From: a virus
IMG/VR virus record: IMGVR_UViG_3300025286_000008
Span: 1 to 62,477 of that record
Reading direction: 5' to 3' (one strand)
DNA length: 62,477 nucleotides
Of this stretch, positions 51,680 to 60,752 are shown one piece after another (position 1 is the stretch's first letter; each line of letters starts with the position of its first letter). Under the pieces are notes generated by a model, which made no database searches, was not told the origin of the DNA, and worked only from the letters and a program-made list of their open reading frames with translations. The position numbers were made by a program, and so were the translations under genes.

Positions 51680-53814
51680 TAGTTACTCCGACTATTAACA
51701 TAAAAAGATACTTTTAAGTCTCTTAGTTCATCCACACTGAACGAACGCTTATTTAGTAATGTTAGAGCTTCGTTAGTCCACCTCTCGAATTCACGATGAA
51801 TTCCTGGGTTGGGCCTTTGTGAAGCTTCTGCTATATTAGCCTCTGTTATCTCGTCGTCTATATCTAAATTACACAAAATCTCAAATTTAAGCTTCTCTAA
51901 CTGGTCAAACTGATCTCCGGTCAGGCTTCTAGCATCGCTTTTACCGAATGATGCAATAACTTGAGGATTGATAATAGACGTTATACTCTTCTGTGCTTCC
52001 TTGGCCCAAATCTCTACAGCGGCCTTGTTTTTAGGCGTAAATTGCCTTTCTTTACGAGGCTTAGAGTCTTGGCTATTCTTGGGTCTTCCTGGCTGGCCAG
52101 TATTGTCTTGCTCTGGCGGCTGACCAGTATTCACCTTTGTCTCCTTCATGTCCTGGCCCGACTTCTCACCCTTCTTCTTAGGCTGTAGTTCTAAGCCAAC
52201 TTCAGAAGGGGCTACTACCTGTGTCTGCAAGGCGATCTTTTCCAAGGCATGATTTTGATCTACTTGATGATACGGGCTAACCTTCTCCATGTCCGACCTT
52301 TCTCTTTTCTTGTCCTCTCCAATAACTCGACGCTTCTCGATGGCAGGATTAGCCTTAACGTTTCTTTGTACAAACTCGTCGCTAATAATATTACGATCTG
52401 CCAGATTCATTAGTAAAGTAGTTACAGCAGTTGGATCGTCGAGATGCATGAAATCAAATTCAATCTGTGCGGGCAATCTGAAGCCCATAGCTTTTTGCAC
52501 TAGCTTTAACTGTGTTGTCCAATGCTCAATAAGAATACCTCTGACGTAGTTTAGACGCTCTGTCAAGGTTTTCAAAGAAATGAAATTATTGGTGGTTCCA
52601 GAAGCCCCAAAGGTTCCAGTCAGTGTCGGGGGGATTCCTAAAGTAGCATAGATAGCCATTAAAGTTGGGCGATATTTCTCTTCACCTAGAAACTGTTGTA
52701 CATCACTACTGGTTTCAATAAGTTCAATATCTGGCCCCCATATGACATCAATAGTCCCGCCACCAACATTTGCACCTAGCATATTGGCAAGGGTGGAGGA
52801 GGCTGTGGGCGTAGGTGCTAACTTGTGTTCTAGTGAACCGATCTTCCATACTCTAATCTTGGAGATCGCACCATCAAGAGCGGCCTTGTCTGCCAACTGC
52901 AATCTTTGGTAGAGATTGAGGGATTCAAAAGCAGAATAGGTCATGGGGTCAGCCCAACTCTGCCAATCGTCTTTTTTATAATGATACAAATAAGTCTTGT
53001 CGGGGGGAAGCATCAAGTCTTGCTGACTTTGTACAGCACGAATAATATCGGGCGAAACATCTTCCAGGGCTCTGCGGCTAGCTTCGTCATGGGCATTGAG
53101 TAGTCGCTGAACCTCTTTCTGAATATGAAAGGGGATACGCAGCAAGAGAGATTTGTTTTTAGACAGGGTATTAAGCGTTCCACCTATCGGCTCTATCAAT
53201 AGGGGGTCTAGAAATGTATATTTCCAAGGCAGTTCATTCTTTTGGAAAGTAGAGGAAGTGTCTAACCGAATGTCTGCGGCCCCGGCGGATTTTTGCATTT
53301 CCAAGCGTTTTTGCTTATTGATCTTAGCCGTGAACATGCGGATAGGGACGTTCGCTTCTCTGAAGAGAAGATGCGATAGTCGTTCCGATACACGCTTACC
53401 TTCTACTTGAAAGAACCAGTCATTTAGAAAGCTTTCAATTCGAGGGCTAGGATGTGCAATCCTGATACCCTGACATGCAAAATCTCCCATTAGGTCGATT
53501 GCATTATGAATGATACCAATGCGACGATAAACAAATCGAGCATAAGCAATAATATCTTTAGGCTTTACCGGAGCCTCTTGACCAGGACGGAACCAGTCAA
53601 AATCCCTACCCCTTAGTCCAGGCCGTCCATCTGCATAGGAGGTTACGCCTGAAAAGTCCCTACGTGTATTAGCAACGCTGTGGCTAGCCTCTTCCATCGC
53701 TTCAGCATATGTTCTAAATGCTTGGTCTGGATTATCTTCCCAAGTGATATATGCTGGGCCGCTAAGTTCTAGTTTCCTATCGTTTTCACTTTTAGGATAT
53801 CTTTGCTTACTCAT
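51679..53814 (-). CDS. Portal protein
   Basis: A 711-residue protein directly after the large terminase, the size and place of phage portals. VYRRIGIIHNAIDLMGDFACQG (near residue 91) resembles the portal start of the wing domain, and LMAIYATLGIPPTLTGTFG (about 394-412) matches the common portal stretch where an I-x-x-x-x-G-[VI]-P helix precedes the stem. The last 200 residues are charged and partly Gln/Pro-rich. It makes the dodecameric channel at the capsid vertex. Confidence 0.83.
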   Translation of the reverse strand: MSKQRYPKSENDRKLELSGPAYITWEDNPDQAFRTYAEAMEEASHSVANTRRDFSGVTSYADGRPGLRGRDFDWFRPGQEAPVKPKDIIAYARFVYRRIGIIHNAIDLMGDFACQGIRIAHPSPRIESFLNDWFFQVEGKRVSERLSHLLFREANVPIRMFTAKINKQKRLEMQKSAGAADIRLDTSSTFQKNELPWKYTFLDPLLIEPIGGTLNTLSKNKSLLLRIPFHIQKEVQRLLNAHDEASRRALEDVSPDIIRAVQSQQDLMLPPDKTYLYHYKKDDWQSWADPMTYSAFESLNLYQRLQLADKAALDGAISKIRVWKIGSLEHKLAPTPTASSTLANMLGANVGGGTIDVIWGPDIELIETSSDVQQFLGEEKYRPTLMAIYATLGIPPTLTGTFGASGTTNNFISLKTLTERLNYVRGILIEHWTTQLKLVQKAMGFRLPAQIEFDFMHLDDPTAVTTLLMNLADRNIISDEFVQRNVKANPAIEKRRVIGEDKKRERSDMEKVSPYHQVDQNHALEKIALQTQVVAPSEVGLELQPKKKGEKSGQDMKETKVNTGQPPEQDNTGQPGRPKNSQDSKPRKERQFTPKNKAAVEIWAKEAQKSITSIINPQVIASFGKSDARSLTGDQFDQLEKLKFEILCNLDIDDEITEANIAEASQRPNPGIHREFERWTNEALTLLNKRSFSVDELRDLKVSFYVNSRSN

Positions 53815-53842
53815 TTATAAAAGTCCAGTAAGAGGAGTAGGG

Positions 53843-53871
53843 ATTGTAATACCTATTGATTGTTACACCAA
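53843..53871 (-). promoter_or_regulatory. Possible sigma-70-like promoter before portal
   Basis: On the minus strand TTGGTG (53871-53866) and TACAAT (53848-53843) are separated by 17 bases, in the 63-base gap between terminase and portal genes. The -10 box matches the consensus at five of six positions and the -35 at three or four. Phage sigma factors may use other sequences, so this is only a candidate. Confidence 0.33.
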
Positions 53872-53877
53872 TGCCTA

Positions 53878-55944
53878 TTATTTTCGCTTGATAACTCGGA
53901 CAGCAGAAGGGGAGTAGCCTTGCCACCCCTGGCCCGAATACATACCCTTATTTGGATCATGCCCCTTGCCGCCAGGAACAGTAGCGATACGCCCCACGCT
54001 TCTATAGGCTGGAGGGGTAATTTCTCTCTCCATAGACCTAGCTATCATATTGGCAATGATTAGGGCACTATATCTATCTTTCCGCATACGCCCTTTCTTG
54101 CCGGTCTTGAGCTTAATCTCTGGAGTGTCGAAGCGTTCTCTGCCTGTAGCTGTTCTGCTGACCGTAATAGTGGATAGCTCTGTTTTTAGCTCTTCTATCT
54201 CTAATACAGCATCTTCCAGAGTGTCATATAGTTTTAATGCTGCGTTGTCGCCCAGCTTGTCTTTCATGTCTGCAAACTGCCGCTTGTCATGTTCCGAAAC
54301 TAAGGATAGCGTGATATTGTCGAACTGCGGGAATAGGGCCACCCTATCTTCCATGTCTTTTCTTAGACCATGATTAGATTGTGAAGTCCAGACAGCATTA
54401 GCAAACTGAATAAACTCTAAGATATGATCTCCGTCTAGCATGTCCGTATCCTTCTCTTTCTTCTCATCAATCGTAGGAAGGATCGGTCTTTCCCCAGGCA
54501 TCATTTTATCTTTGTCTCGTAAGCCTTCAGCAATGGCGTAACCACCACCCTGAGAGTCTATGCCTATCGACACGCAGGGAAACAGTCTATATAGATCACG
54601 TATTTTTCTGACACAGAAACTATAATAATCGTCTATCTCTGTCAAGCCTAATTTCTTACGCTGCTGGAAGTCTTTCTTGCTAGTAGTCCAAGAGTAGACT
54701 ATCCTGTGATGCTCTGCTCTGAGTTCAATTACTATGATGGCAAAATTATCGTTCTCGGAAGCAGGATCAATACCAAAAACATACCTGCCGTTGGCAGTCC
54801 CTCTAGTCATAACATTGAACGGGGTTTCACACCATGCTGGCCATCCAGGTTTTGCGATCTGTTTTTCGTTGGCTGTACAGCCTTCGATAAGAGTTCTTTT
54901 ATAGAACCCCTGAGAGTCTTTAGCAAAGACCGCCCCATACTCCATCATATAGATGCCGCTATGCATAGTCGCACGAGAACGTGATACCTGCTGGTCGTCC
55001 ATGAAGCCTTCGGGGATTAGCTCATAGGGCATCCTGATTATACTAAACTGCCCTCGGTCTAGCTTCTGCATATACTCTGGAACATTACCCTCTTCCTCTT
55101 CACCCTCTTCTACAGTCTTATACTTAATCATCTTCTTATATATTTTCCAGTAGTCAGCAAAAGGTTCAAAGTCATAACCCGCCGTACCAGAAAGAATAGA
55201 TTGGTTCTGATGCCGCTCTTTATATACTTCTTCGTGACCCTCTGTCCACTCATCGTCCTCTTGCATCGCTTTACGCTTAGCTGCTTCCTTTACATTATCC
55301 ACTGGCTCTTTAGCAACCGCCGCAAAACCGGCCACAACAGTCTCGTAGATTTCAACGGGGATGGAGTTAAATTCGTCAGCGATAATGGTATGGGCACGTA
55401 AACCTCTAATCTTGCTACCATCACCAAGCGGAACCGCAATTGTCCAGCTATCATTAACCTTCAATGTGCAACGGTCAACGTCTCTGCGAGGGCCGCTGTT
55501 ATCACTGCACAGGCTTCTAAACAGGGGGGCATTTTTCCATAGCACATCCATGTACTCAAAGATAACCTTAGACTGTCTAAAAGCCGCACCAACAACAACG
55601 ATCTTAGAACCTGGAACTAACAGGCATCGCAGCATCGCGTATACGGCTAACAGATAAGACTTACCAAAACCACGAGATGCGATATACATAGGAAAAGCCT
55701 TAGTCCATAATTCTTGTAGAATTACACACTGTTCTGGCAATAGGTCTACGCCTAAGATATGCTTGACCGTCCAATGGATATACTTAGGGTTACGCATAAT
55801 GCGTAGAATGTGAAGATGATAATTCTCTTTTTCCCAGTCACCGAGATCGTGCAATGGGTTTTGTATCTTTGCTGCTTTTAAGTCTTCACCAGATACTCTT
55901 AAATAAGCATGCTCGTAATCATCAACGTTGTACATATATTTCAT
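53878..55944 (-). CDS. terL: Terminase large subunit
   Basis: A 688-residue DNA packaging motor. The ATPase domain has Walker A ASRGFGKS (residues 89-96) and Walker B TIIADEF (Asp190, Glu191), with KIRGLRAH just ahead of it. The nuclease domain has YVFGIDPASENDNFAIIVIE (first acidic residue), VSIGIDSQGGG (second) and RKDRYSALIIA (third). It is somewhat longer than the 450-600 residues typical of terminases. The start overlaps the ERCC4 nuclease gene by 23 bases; an ATG three codons later is an alternative. Confidence 0.93.
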   Translation of the reverse strand: MKYMYNVDDYEHAYLRVSGEDLKAAKIQNPLHDLGDWEKENYHLHILRIMRNPKYIHWTVKHILGVDLLPEQCVILQELWTKAFPMYIASRGFGKSYLLAVYAMLRCLLVPGSKIVVVGAAFRQSKVIFEYMDVLWKNAPLFRSLCSDNSGPRRDVDRCTLKVNDSWTIAVPLGDGSKIRGLRAHTIIADEFNSIPVEIYETVVAGFAAVAKEPVDNVKEAAKRKAMQEDDEWTEGHEEVYKERHQNQSILSGTAGYDFEPFADYWKIYKKMIKYKTVEEGEEEEGNVPEYMQKLDRGQFSIIRMPYELIPEGFMDDQQVSRSRATMHSGIYMMEYGAVFAKDSQGFYKRTLIEGCTANEKQIAKPGWPAWCETPFNVMTRGTANGRYVFGIDPASENDNFAIIVIELRAEHHRIVYSWTTSKKDFQQRKKLGLTEIDDYYSFCVRKIRDLYRLFPCVSIGIDSQGGGYAIAEGLRDKDKMMPGERPILPTIDEKKEKDTDMLDGDHILEFIQFANAVWTSQSNHGLRKDMEDRVALFPQFDNITLSLVSEHDKRQFADMKDKLGDNAALKLYDTLEDAVLEIEELKTELSTITVSRTATGRERFDTPEIKLKTGKKGRMRKDRYSALIIANMIARSMEREITPPAYRSVGRIATVPGGKGHDPNKGMYSGQGWQGYSPSAVRVIKRK

Positions 55945-56422
55945 ATGCTTCTCTCATGATCTTATAAGCTTCTTGCTCGGCCTTTAATTTGTCGCCACAA
56001 AAGATAATCTTGATACCGTAGTCTTCAGCCGTGTGCAAAACCTTCCTGATATACTTAACAGCAATGCGAGGCTTACCGTTGGCCCAGCACATTCTTTTGC
56101 GTACAGCAGGAGGGACTTTGGCAGAATGAGGATATCGTTCTATATCTTCCTCGTTAAACTCAAAGATAATATAGGAGTGAGGTATTTCTGACAGCCTCTT
56201 CATGCAATCGCCCCAGCGTTTCTCTACGCAGTTGCGAGCAAACTCCTGTATCGTTTCTTTTCGCTCTATAGCTAAAAAATCCTCCAAACCTTGGAGGCTA
56301 TAGTCGCCGGTGTCTAGTTTCTCAATAAGAGTACCAGCACAATGGCTATCCTCGTCAAAGGACCAGCCATGTGCCAGTTGCTCTCTTGAGTCTCTAATAA
56401 CAGTGAACTTACTTGGTTCCAT
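55922..56422 (-). CDS. ERCC4-type (XPF/Mus81-like) nuclease
   Basis: A 166-residue nuclease. I chose the ATG at 56422 (MEPSKFTVIRDSRE), because the upstream extension lies wholly inside the protease gene. The ERCC4 core is visible: VIRDSREQ near residue 8, KLDTGDYSL near residue 36, and FLAIERKETIQEF, giving the GDx(n)ERK motif. Such nucleases cut branched DNA. It is coupled to the terminase gene by a 23-base overlap, which suggests it may resolve branches in replicating DNA before packaging. It overlaps the protease gene by 14 bases. Confidence 0.83.
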   Translation of the reverse strand: MEPSKFTVIRDSREQLAHGWSFDEDSHCAGTLIEKLDTGDYSLQGLEDFLAIERKETIQEFARNCVEKRWGDCMKRLSEIPHSYIIFEFNEEDIERYPHSAKVPPAVRKRMCWANGKPRIAVKYIRKVLHTAEDYGIKIIFCGDKLKAEQEAYKIMREAYEIYVQR

Positions 56423-57347
56423 TTGGATAAAAATCCAAGGTTGCCTTATCTGAGTCCAGCTTGTGTTCAAGCGTGGGATAAGCCTTGGCATCCTTAGTGA
56501 AGGCACGAATAGTCGAGGGGGTATTCTCCAGATTGATATCGTAGATTTCTTCCAACGACGGTACTTTGGCACTAGGGTCTAGCAACCACTGAACCTCGAA
56601 GCGTTCGGCCCAGTTGTAGATACGACGAGCGGGAACGATAAAGTTAAAAGTCTCGCCAGCACCACGAACCAACATACCCATATACTTGCCATCTTTGGTG
56701 AAGACACCACCACCCGACGAGCCAGGAAAAGCTGGGCATGAGGTCTGGTCAAACAGCGTACCAGCCCCATTACCCAACTGAAGGAGACGGCCCGTTTGAG
56801 AAACGTTGCCGGTTGTCATCGAGTTAGAACCAGCCTGACCCAAAAGCGATCCAACATGGATAAGCTCAGTGCCGACATTGCATACTGCATCATTGTAAAA
56901 GGTGGCGTTCGCCGTGGTGAATCCAGGCTTACGAACCAAGAGAAGTGCGAGGTCGTGTCCGTGAGTAGCATCCGAATACAGAATGACTTTGCAGTCCATA
57001 ACGTGTTCGCCAACCTTGCGACCATTGACTTGATCTTCCTTCAAGATTTGTACATCTCGGAATTCGACCAAAATCTTCGGAGTTCCGTTCGGACCAATAA
57101 TGGTACGAGTAGAGCGAAGGTCTTCAATAACATGGGCGGCAGTAAGGACAAAGTTCATAGAAACTGTCTTGCCGTCCGTGTCAACAACATCTCGGGTAAT
57201 GAGAACGCCAGAGCCTTGCGAACCGCCCGCACGAATGGTGACACTAACATCCTGCAACAGTTTCGCTACGTCGTTTGCAATGGCAACATTCGCCAGCATA
57301 GCAACGGTAGTCATGGCCAGGAACGCATGTGTAGAAAAACGCTTCAT
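56409..57347 (-). CDS. Exported trypsin-like serine protease
   Basis: A 312-residue secreted protease with a signal peptide (residues 1-24, cleavage likely after A-I-A). All three catalytic residues are present: His72 in VLTAAHV, Asp132 in HDLALLLV and Ser211 in PGSSGGGVF. GSGVLI near residue 45 is typical of the S1/HtrA-like fold. No PDZ domain follows; the last 90 residues are unknown. AAGGAG lies upstream of the ATG. The protein should act in the periplasm or outside. Its place between the ERCC4 nuclease, terminase and a glycan gene pair is unusual, and its target is unknown. Confidence 0.85.
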   Translation of the reverse strand: MKRFSTHAFLAMTTVAMLANVAIANDVAKLLQDVSVTIRAGGSQGSGVLITRDVVDTDGKTVSMNFVLTAAHVIEDLRSTRTIIGPNGTPKILVEFRDVQILKEDQVNGRKVGEHVMDCKVILYSDATHGHDLALLLVRKPGFTTANATFYNDAVCNVGTELIHVGSLLGQAGSNSMTTGNVSQTGRLLQLGNGAGTLFDQTSCPAFPGSSGGGVFTKDGKYMGMLVRGAGETFNFIVPARRIYNWAERFEVQWLLDPSAKVPSLEEIYDINLENTPSTIRAFTKDAKAYPTLEHKLDSDKATLDFYPNGTK

Positions 57348-57374
57348 TATCTTTTCTCCTTCTTTTTTTTAAGC

Positions 57375-57731
57375 TCACTTCTTCCGATTTTTTTTGAGCT
57401 TTCTAATCATTTGACACTCTAATAATTTTAAGAAGAAAACCTCGTAGTCAACTTCCTTCCCCTTAACAAAAGCATGGTGACGCTTACAAAGCGTGATCCC
57501 ATTTGCCAGCACAAAACGTAAGGCGGGGTATTTTGCCCAGGTTTTAATATGATGGACTTCCAAGCTGTTCTTATTGCGGCAGCCACAATTGGGCCACTGA
57601 CACCTCTTTCCATCTCTTTTTTTAACGTCCTCCCTCCATTTAATGTAGATTGGACTCCGATGTCCTCTGCTGTCGTACTTTGGTTTGTTACTAAAACGTT
57701 TAGGTCTTGGATATCTCTTTTTTCGTGGCAT
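57375..57731 (-). CDS. HNH endonuclease
   Basis: A 118-residue protein. I chose the ATG at 57731 (MPRKKRYPRPKRF), which overlaps the end of the gmd gene by 32 bases; the longer frame runs antisense to nothing but lies inside gmd in another frame and lacks a motif. The HNH core is clear: RCQWPNCGCRNKNSLEVHHI, then NGITLCKRHHAF, with paired cysteines for a structural zinc. Small HNH proteins near terminase genes often take part in packaging in cos phages; it could also be a mobile nuclease. The basic N- and C-termini fit DNA binding. Confidence 0.8.
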   Translation of the reverse strand: MPRKKRYPRPKRFSNKPKYDSRGHRSPIYIKWREDVKKRDGKRCQWPNCGCRNKNSLEVHHIKTWAKYPALRFVLANGITLCKRHHAFVKGKEVDYEVFFLKLLECQMIRKLKKNRKK

Positions 57732-58797
57732 CAATGTCGCTCCGAACCATCCGATGAACCAATTGGTCAAATGAAATCTCAGGTGTCCAGTGTAATTTGT
57801 TTTCTGCCTTAGTAGGACGACCACACAAGTATTCCACCTCTGCCGGTCTATAGTATTTAGGATCAATAACAACATACGGCTCAAAGTCATCAATACCGAT
57901 CTCCTTAAACGCCCTCTCCAAAAACTGGCGAACGTTGTAGGTGTGTCCGGTAGCAATTACATAGTCATCTGCCTCTTCCTGCTGCAACATGAGCCACATT
58001 GCTTTTACATAGTCCTCCGCATGCCCCCAATCTCGATATGCCTCAAGATTGCCCAAGCGTAACTTGGGGAAAGAAATAGGCTTATCATAGTTTGTGGTAA
58101 CAACATTGTCTCCATCAAACTTTAGCCCACAGAAGTTATATCGTTTCTTCCAGTGGTGGAAATTAGCGATCCACTTCGTAATCTTCCTCGTGACAAACTT
58201 CTCTCCACGACGCTCGCTCTCATGGTTAAAGAGAATGCCGCAAGATGCATGCAGACCGTAACCATCTCTATAAATCCTAACCAAGTCGTGTGCCGCCAGC
58301 TTAGCACAGGCATAAGGCGACTGTGGCATGAAAGGCGTATTCTCGTCTTGATACTTTTCAGATGTCCTGCCGTCATACAGGTCAGGTAGCTCTGTAAAAT
58401 TCTTCCCAAACAGTTCGCTAGTGGAAGCCTGATAGAACTTAATTGATTTGTCGTACCGATTAATAGCCTCTAGGAAATTAAGTGGCCCCTTGGCATTCAC
58501 ATCGAAAGTATATAGCGGCTGTTCAAAGGAGGTAGCTACATGCGACTGTGCCGCAAGATTATAGACCTCGTCGAAGTTACCCTTTTCAATGATCGAGTAT
58601 ACCGAAAGAGTGTCACACACCTCGCCCTCAACCAAGGTCACGCGAGGATTATCAATCAAGTGATTCAGTCTTGTCAGATTAGAAACACTACTCCTACGAA
58701 CCAATCCGACTACCTCATAGCCCTTTTCCAACAAAAGCTCTGCTAGATAAGACCCGTCTTGACCAGTCACGCCCGTAATCAACGCCCTCTTAGCCAT
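57700..58797 (-). CDS. gmd: GDP-mannose 4,6-dehydratase
   Basis: A 365-residue short-chain dehydrogenase that makes GDP-4-keto-6-deoxymannose, the precursor of GDP-fucose, GDP-rhamnose and related sugars. TGVTGQDGSYLAELLLEKGY near residue 8 is the NADP-binding loop and is typical of Gmd. STSELFG (about 125-131) holds the catalytic Thr/Ser and Glu, and YACAK (about 161-165) the Tyr and Lys. Conserved Gmd segments NHESERRGEKFVTRKI and DWGHAEDYVKAMW follow. AAGGAAA precedes the ATG. It is next to a GT90 glycosyltransferase that may use the product. Confidence 0.95.
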   Translation of the reverse strand: MAKRALITGVTGQDGSYLAELLLEKGYEVVGLVRRSSVSNLTRLNHLIDNPRVTLVEGEVCDTLSVYSIIEKGNFDEVYNLAAQSHVATSFEQPLYTFDVNAKGPLNFLEAINRYDKSIKFYQASTSELFGKNFTELPDLYDGRTSEKYQDENTPFMPQSPYACAKLAAHDLVRIYRDGYGLHASCGILFNHESERRGEKFVTRKITKWIANFHHWKKRYNFCGLKFDGDNVVTTNYDKPISFPKLRLGNLEAYRDWGHAEDYVKAMWLMLQQEEADDYVIATGHTYNVRQFLERAFKEIGIDDFEPYVVIDPKYYRPAEVEYLCGRPTKAENKLHWTPEISFDQLVHRMVRSDIDATKKEISKT

Positions 58798-58822
58798 CTA
58801 TTGTTTCCTTATTGTATTCGAT

Positions 58823-59953
58823 CTATTCAGACGGTACTGGCGTCTGATCGGGTAGTTCGGGTAAGAACAACTGTTGCTGTTCACTCAATAGTAGTATAGT
58901 CCATAAAAGTATCCTTTGTCCCAGATCGGGGGTAATATATTCCTCCACAAAGGTCTTGCCCCTGCCCGCAATAGCCAATTGCTCGTCTGGACTATGCACA
59001 AGGTACTCAAATACCTCGTCTAAGTCCTCTAAATTGATCTCTAAGCAATGTTTATTAAAATCAAGAAGAGGATAGTACCATTCTTTGAACGCGAAGTCTG
59101 GGTTACGTATTTTGATCGGTACGGAGTTAGAGCCAAGCTGCCACGGGAGCCTCGCCCACGCACAAACATGGCCGTCCACACAAATCTGGTACTTGCGGTG
59201 CAACTGATCCTTGATCTCTACATTATCATACTGAGTAGTAAATATCTCTGGGTCAGCAAGTGCGGGGAACAACTCTATGGCCTTTGCATGCACTTCCTTA
59301 AAGCTCTCTCCAAAATCCTTCGGTGCAATTAGTTTGGAATACAACTGCGGGTGTTCAGCAGCTAAGGCAGCAATTTGCAAACGCTGATTATGTTCCATAC
59401 CCTTACCATTCCACTCAACATTTGTAAACGATCCCACAAAGCACATCTCGTCCCTCTTCTCAAGCAAGGGATAGTCATACATCGCCACATGCTCTAGCTC
59501 GGCGTATCCCACCAGATTATTAACAGAAGGAATCAAGATATTATTAGAATTAGGTGACTTGCAGAAAGTCAGGGAAGGAATCCGCTGCCGAGGGGCAGTG
59601 GACATATCTGAGAAGCTAAAAGGCACGATCACATCCATATCTTCCATGATAGCCGAGTACTTATTGTACAACTCAGCCATGAAGTGGGCGATGGCCGTGC
59701 AACGCACATTAATAAGCTTGCTCTTCTGAAAGCCTTCCAGGTTCGTTAGGTTCGCCATCTTATTGCCCTGGAATCGGCAAATGATTTCCGATGGCCCACT
59801 CTTGAAGTTGTCTTGGATATAGTAGGGTGATAGGCCATGAAATGACTCAACCTCGCGGCGGACCAATTGATCTACCATAGGAGGAATCTCTAGGATTTCC
59901 CGTTTCTTCTCAAGGGGTATCCTGTCAAAGATTTTAAATGTCTCATTCTTCAT
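58823..59953 (-). CDS. GT90/CAP10-like glycosyltransferase
   Basis: A 376-residue protein of the GT90 (CAP10/POGLUT) type. EKRDEMCFVGSFTN (about 165-178) corresponds to the F-x-G-S/R segment, and KYQICVDGHVCAWARLPW (about 254-271), the SNSVPIKI segment just after it, and EWYYPLL with LEINLEDLDEV form the usual second half. GT90 enzymes move glucose or xylose onto proteins or lipopolysaccharide-like glycans. It has AGGATG upstream and lies between gmd and a helix-turn-helix protein. I am not aware of GT90 being common in phages. Confidence 0.8.
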   Translation of the reverse strand: MKNETFKIFDRIPLEKKREILEIPPMVDQLVRREVESFHGLSPYYIQDNFKSGPSEIICRFQGNKMANLTNLEGFQKSKLINVRCTAIAHFMAELYNKYSAIMEDMDVIVPFSFSDMSTAPRQRIPSLTFCKSPNSNNILIPSVNNLVGYAELEHVAMYDYPLLEKRDEMCFVGSFTNVEWNGKGMEHNQRLQIAALAAEHPQLYSKLIAPKDFGESFKEVHAKAIELFPALADPEIFTTQYDNVEIKDQLHRKYQICVDGHVCAWARLPWQLGSNSVPIKIRNPDFAFKEWYYPLLDFNKHCLEINLEDLDEVFEYLVHSPDEQLAIAGRGKTFVEEYITPDLGQRILLWTILLLSEQQQLFLPELPDQTPVPSE

Positions 59954-60752
59954 CCTTTAGTGTCTCCTGATTTAATACCGGCTGGTCTACTATGCCATCT
60001 TCGTATTCATGATACTCTGCGAGGCGTTCGCGGGCCTTATCGGTTGCTACCCTGTGGACTTCCATATCAAAGCCTTCTTTGTCCTTGACATGCATTTCAT
60101 CTAGCTGACGCATCCATAAAAGAAAATTAGTATTGGCATCCTCGGAGATACGCTTGCGTTGCTCACGAGTACCTTTCAAGTCTTTCAACAGACGCTCTTT
60201 CTTCGTAAGAAGCTTTTCGTGCTCATTTATATAGGAGGACTTGCTGCCAATCATAGCACCCAGTTGCCCCTGGAACATGGCTAGAGCCTGAGTGTCTTGC
60301 ATGTCGGGGTGCTTTTCCATTTCGGCATCAATCATCTTCTCAATCTGCTGGATATTGCCGATGATCTCCTGGCGGTCTTTCATCGAGCGATTAATGAGAA
60401 TCTCTGTACGTGCTACCTCTACTATCTGCATCTCTTCGGTATGGACTACATCTTCATTGAATTGCTTGAAATAGTCGATCCACATATGTTCAAAGAAGGT
60501 AATCTCTCCATCATCAAACTGTTTGAGAAGTTCTTGAAAATAGTAACGGTTTCGTAAAGTAGATAAAAGGTGTTCCTGATCGGTGAGGTCGCGAGCCTTT
60601 AGGTTTTTTTGATCTATGTACCTCTTGATGGGCTCTACATTGCGATTTAGATGGCGGGCAATGGACGAAAGGGGAGAATCGAAGCAGTTCTGCTCGATGT
60701 AGGCCATTTCACCTTTAGATAGCTTGCCGCGTTTTTTAGGGCTCGATGCCAT
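59943..60752 (-). CDS. HTH/coiled-coil protein, possible small terminase
   Basis: A 269-residue protein with an N-terminal helix-turn-helix (YIEQNCFDSPLSSIARHLNR, VEPIKRYIDQ) and long charged coiled coils from residue about 100 on. The order DNA-binding, then helical oligomer part, is that of small terminase subunits. It lies upstream of the large terminase, but several genes away. Another DNA-binding role is possible. The gene overlaps the sigma-like gene by 17 bases. Confidence 0.45.
   Translation of the reverse strand: MASSPKKRGKLSKGEMAYIEQNCFDSPLSSIARHLNRNVEPIKRYIDQKNLKARDLTDQEHLLSTLRNRYYFQELLKQFDDGEITFFEHMWIDYFKQFNEDVVHTEEMQIVEVARTEILINRSMKDRQEIIGNIQQIEKMIDAEMEKHPDMQDTQALAMFQGQLGAMIGSKSSYINEHEKLLTKKERLLKDLKGTREQRKRISEDANTNFLLWMRQLDEMHVKDKEGFDMEVHRVATDKARERLAEYHEYEDGIVDQPVLNQETLKDEE

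Noticed and set aside
56423-56572. A longer N-terminus for the ERCC4 nuclease (ATG at 56572).
   Set aside because: The extra 50 residues lie within the protease gene in another frame and have no ERCC4 similarity. The ATG at 56422 starts directly before the conserved domain.
57732-57956. A longer N-terminus for the HNH protein.
   Set aside because: The extension lies fully inside gmd in another frame and has no nuclease motif. The ATG at 57731 gives a basic start usual for such proteins.
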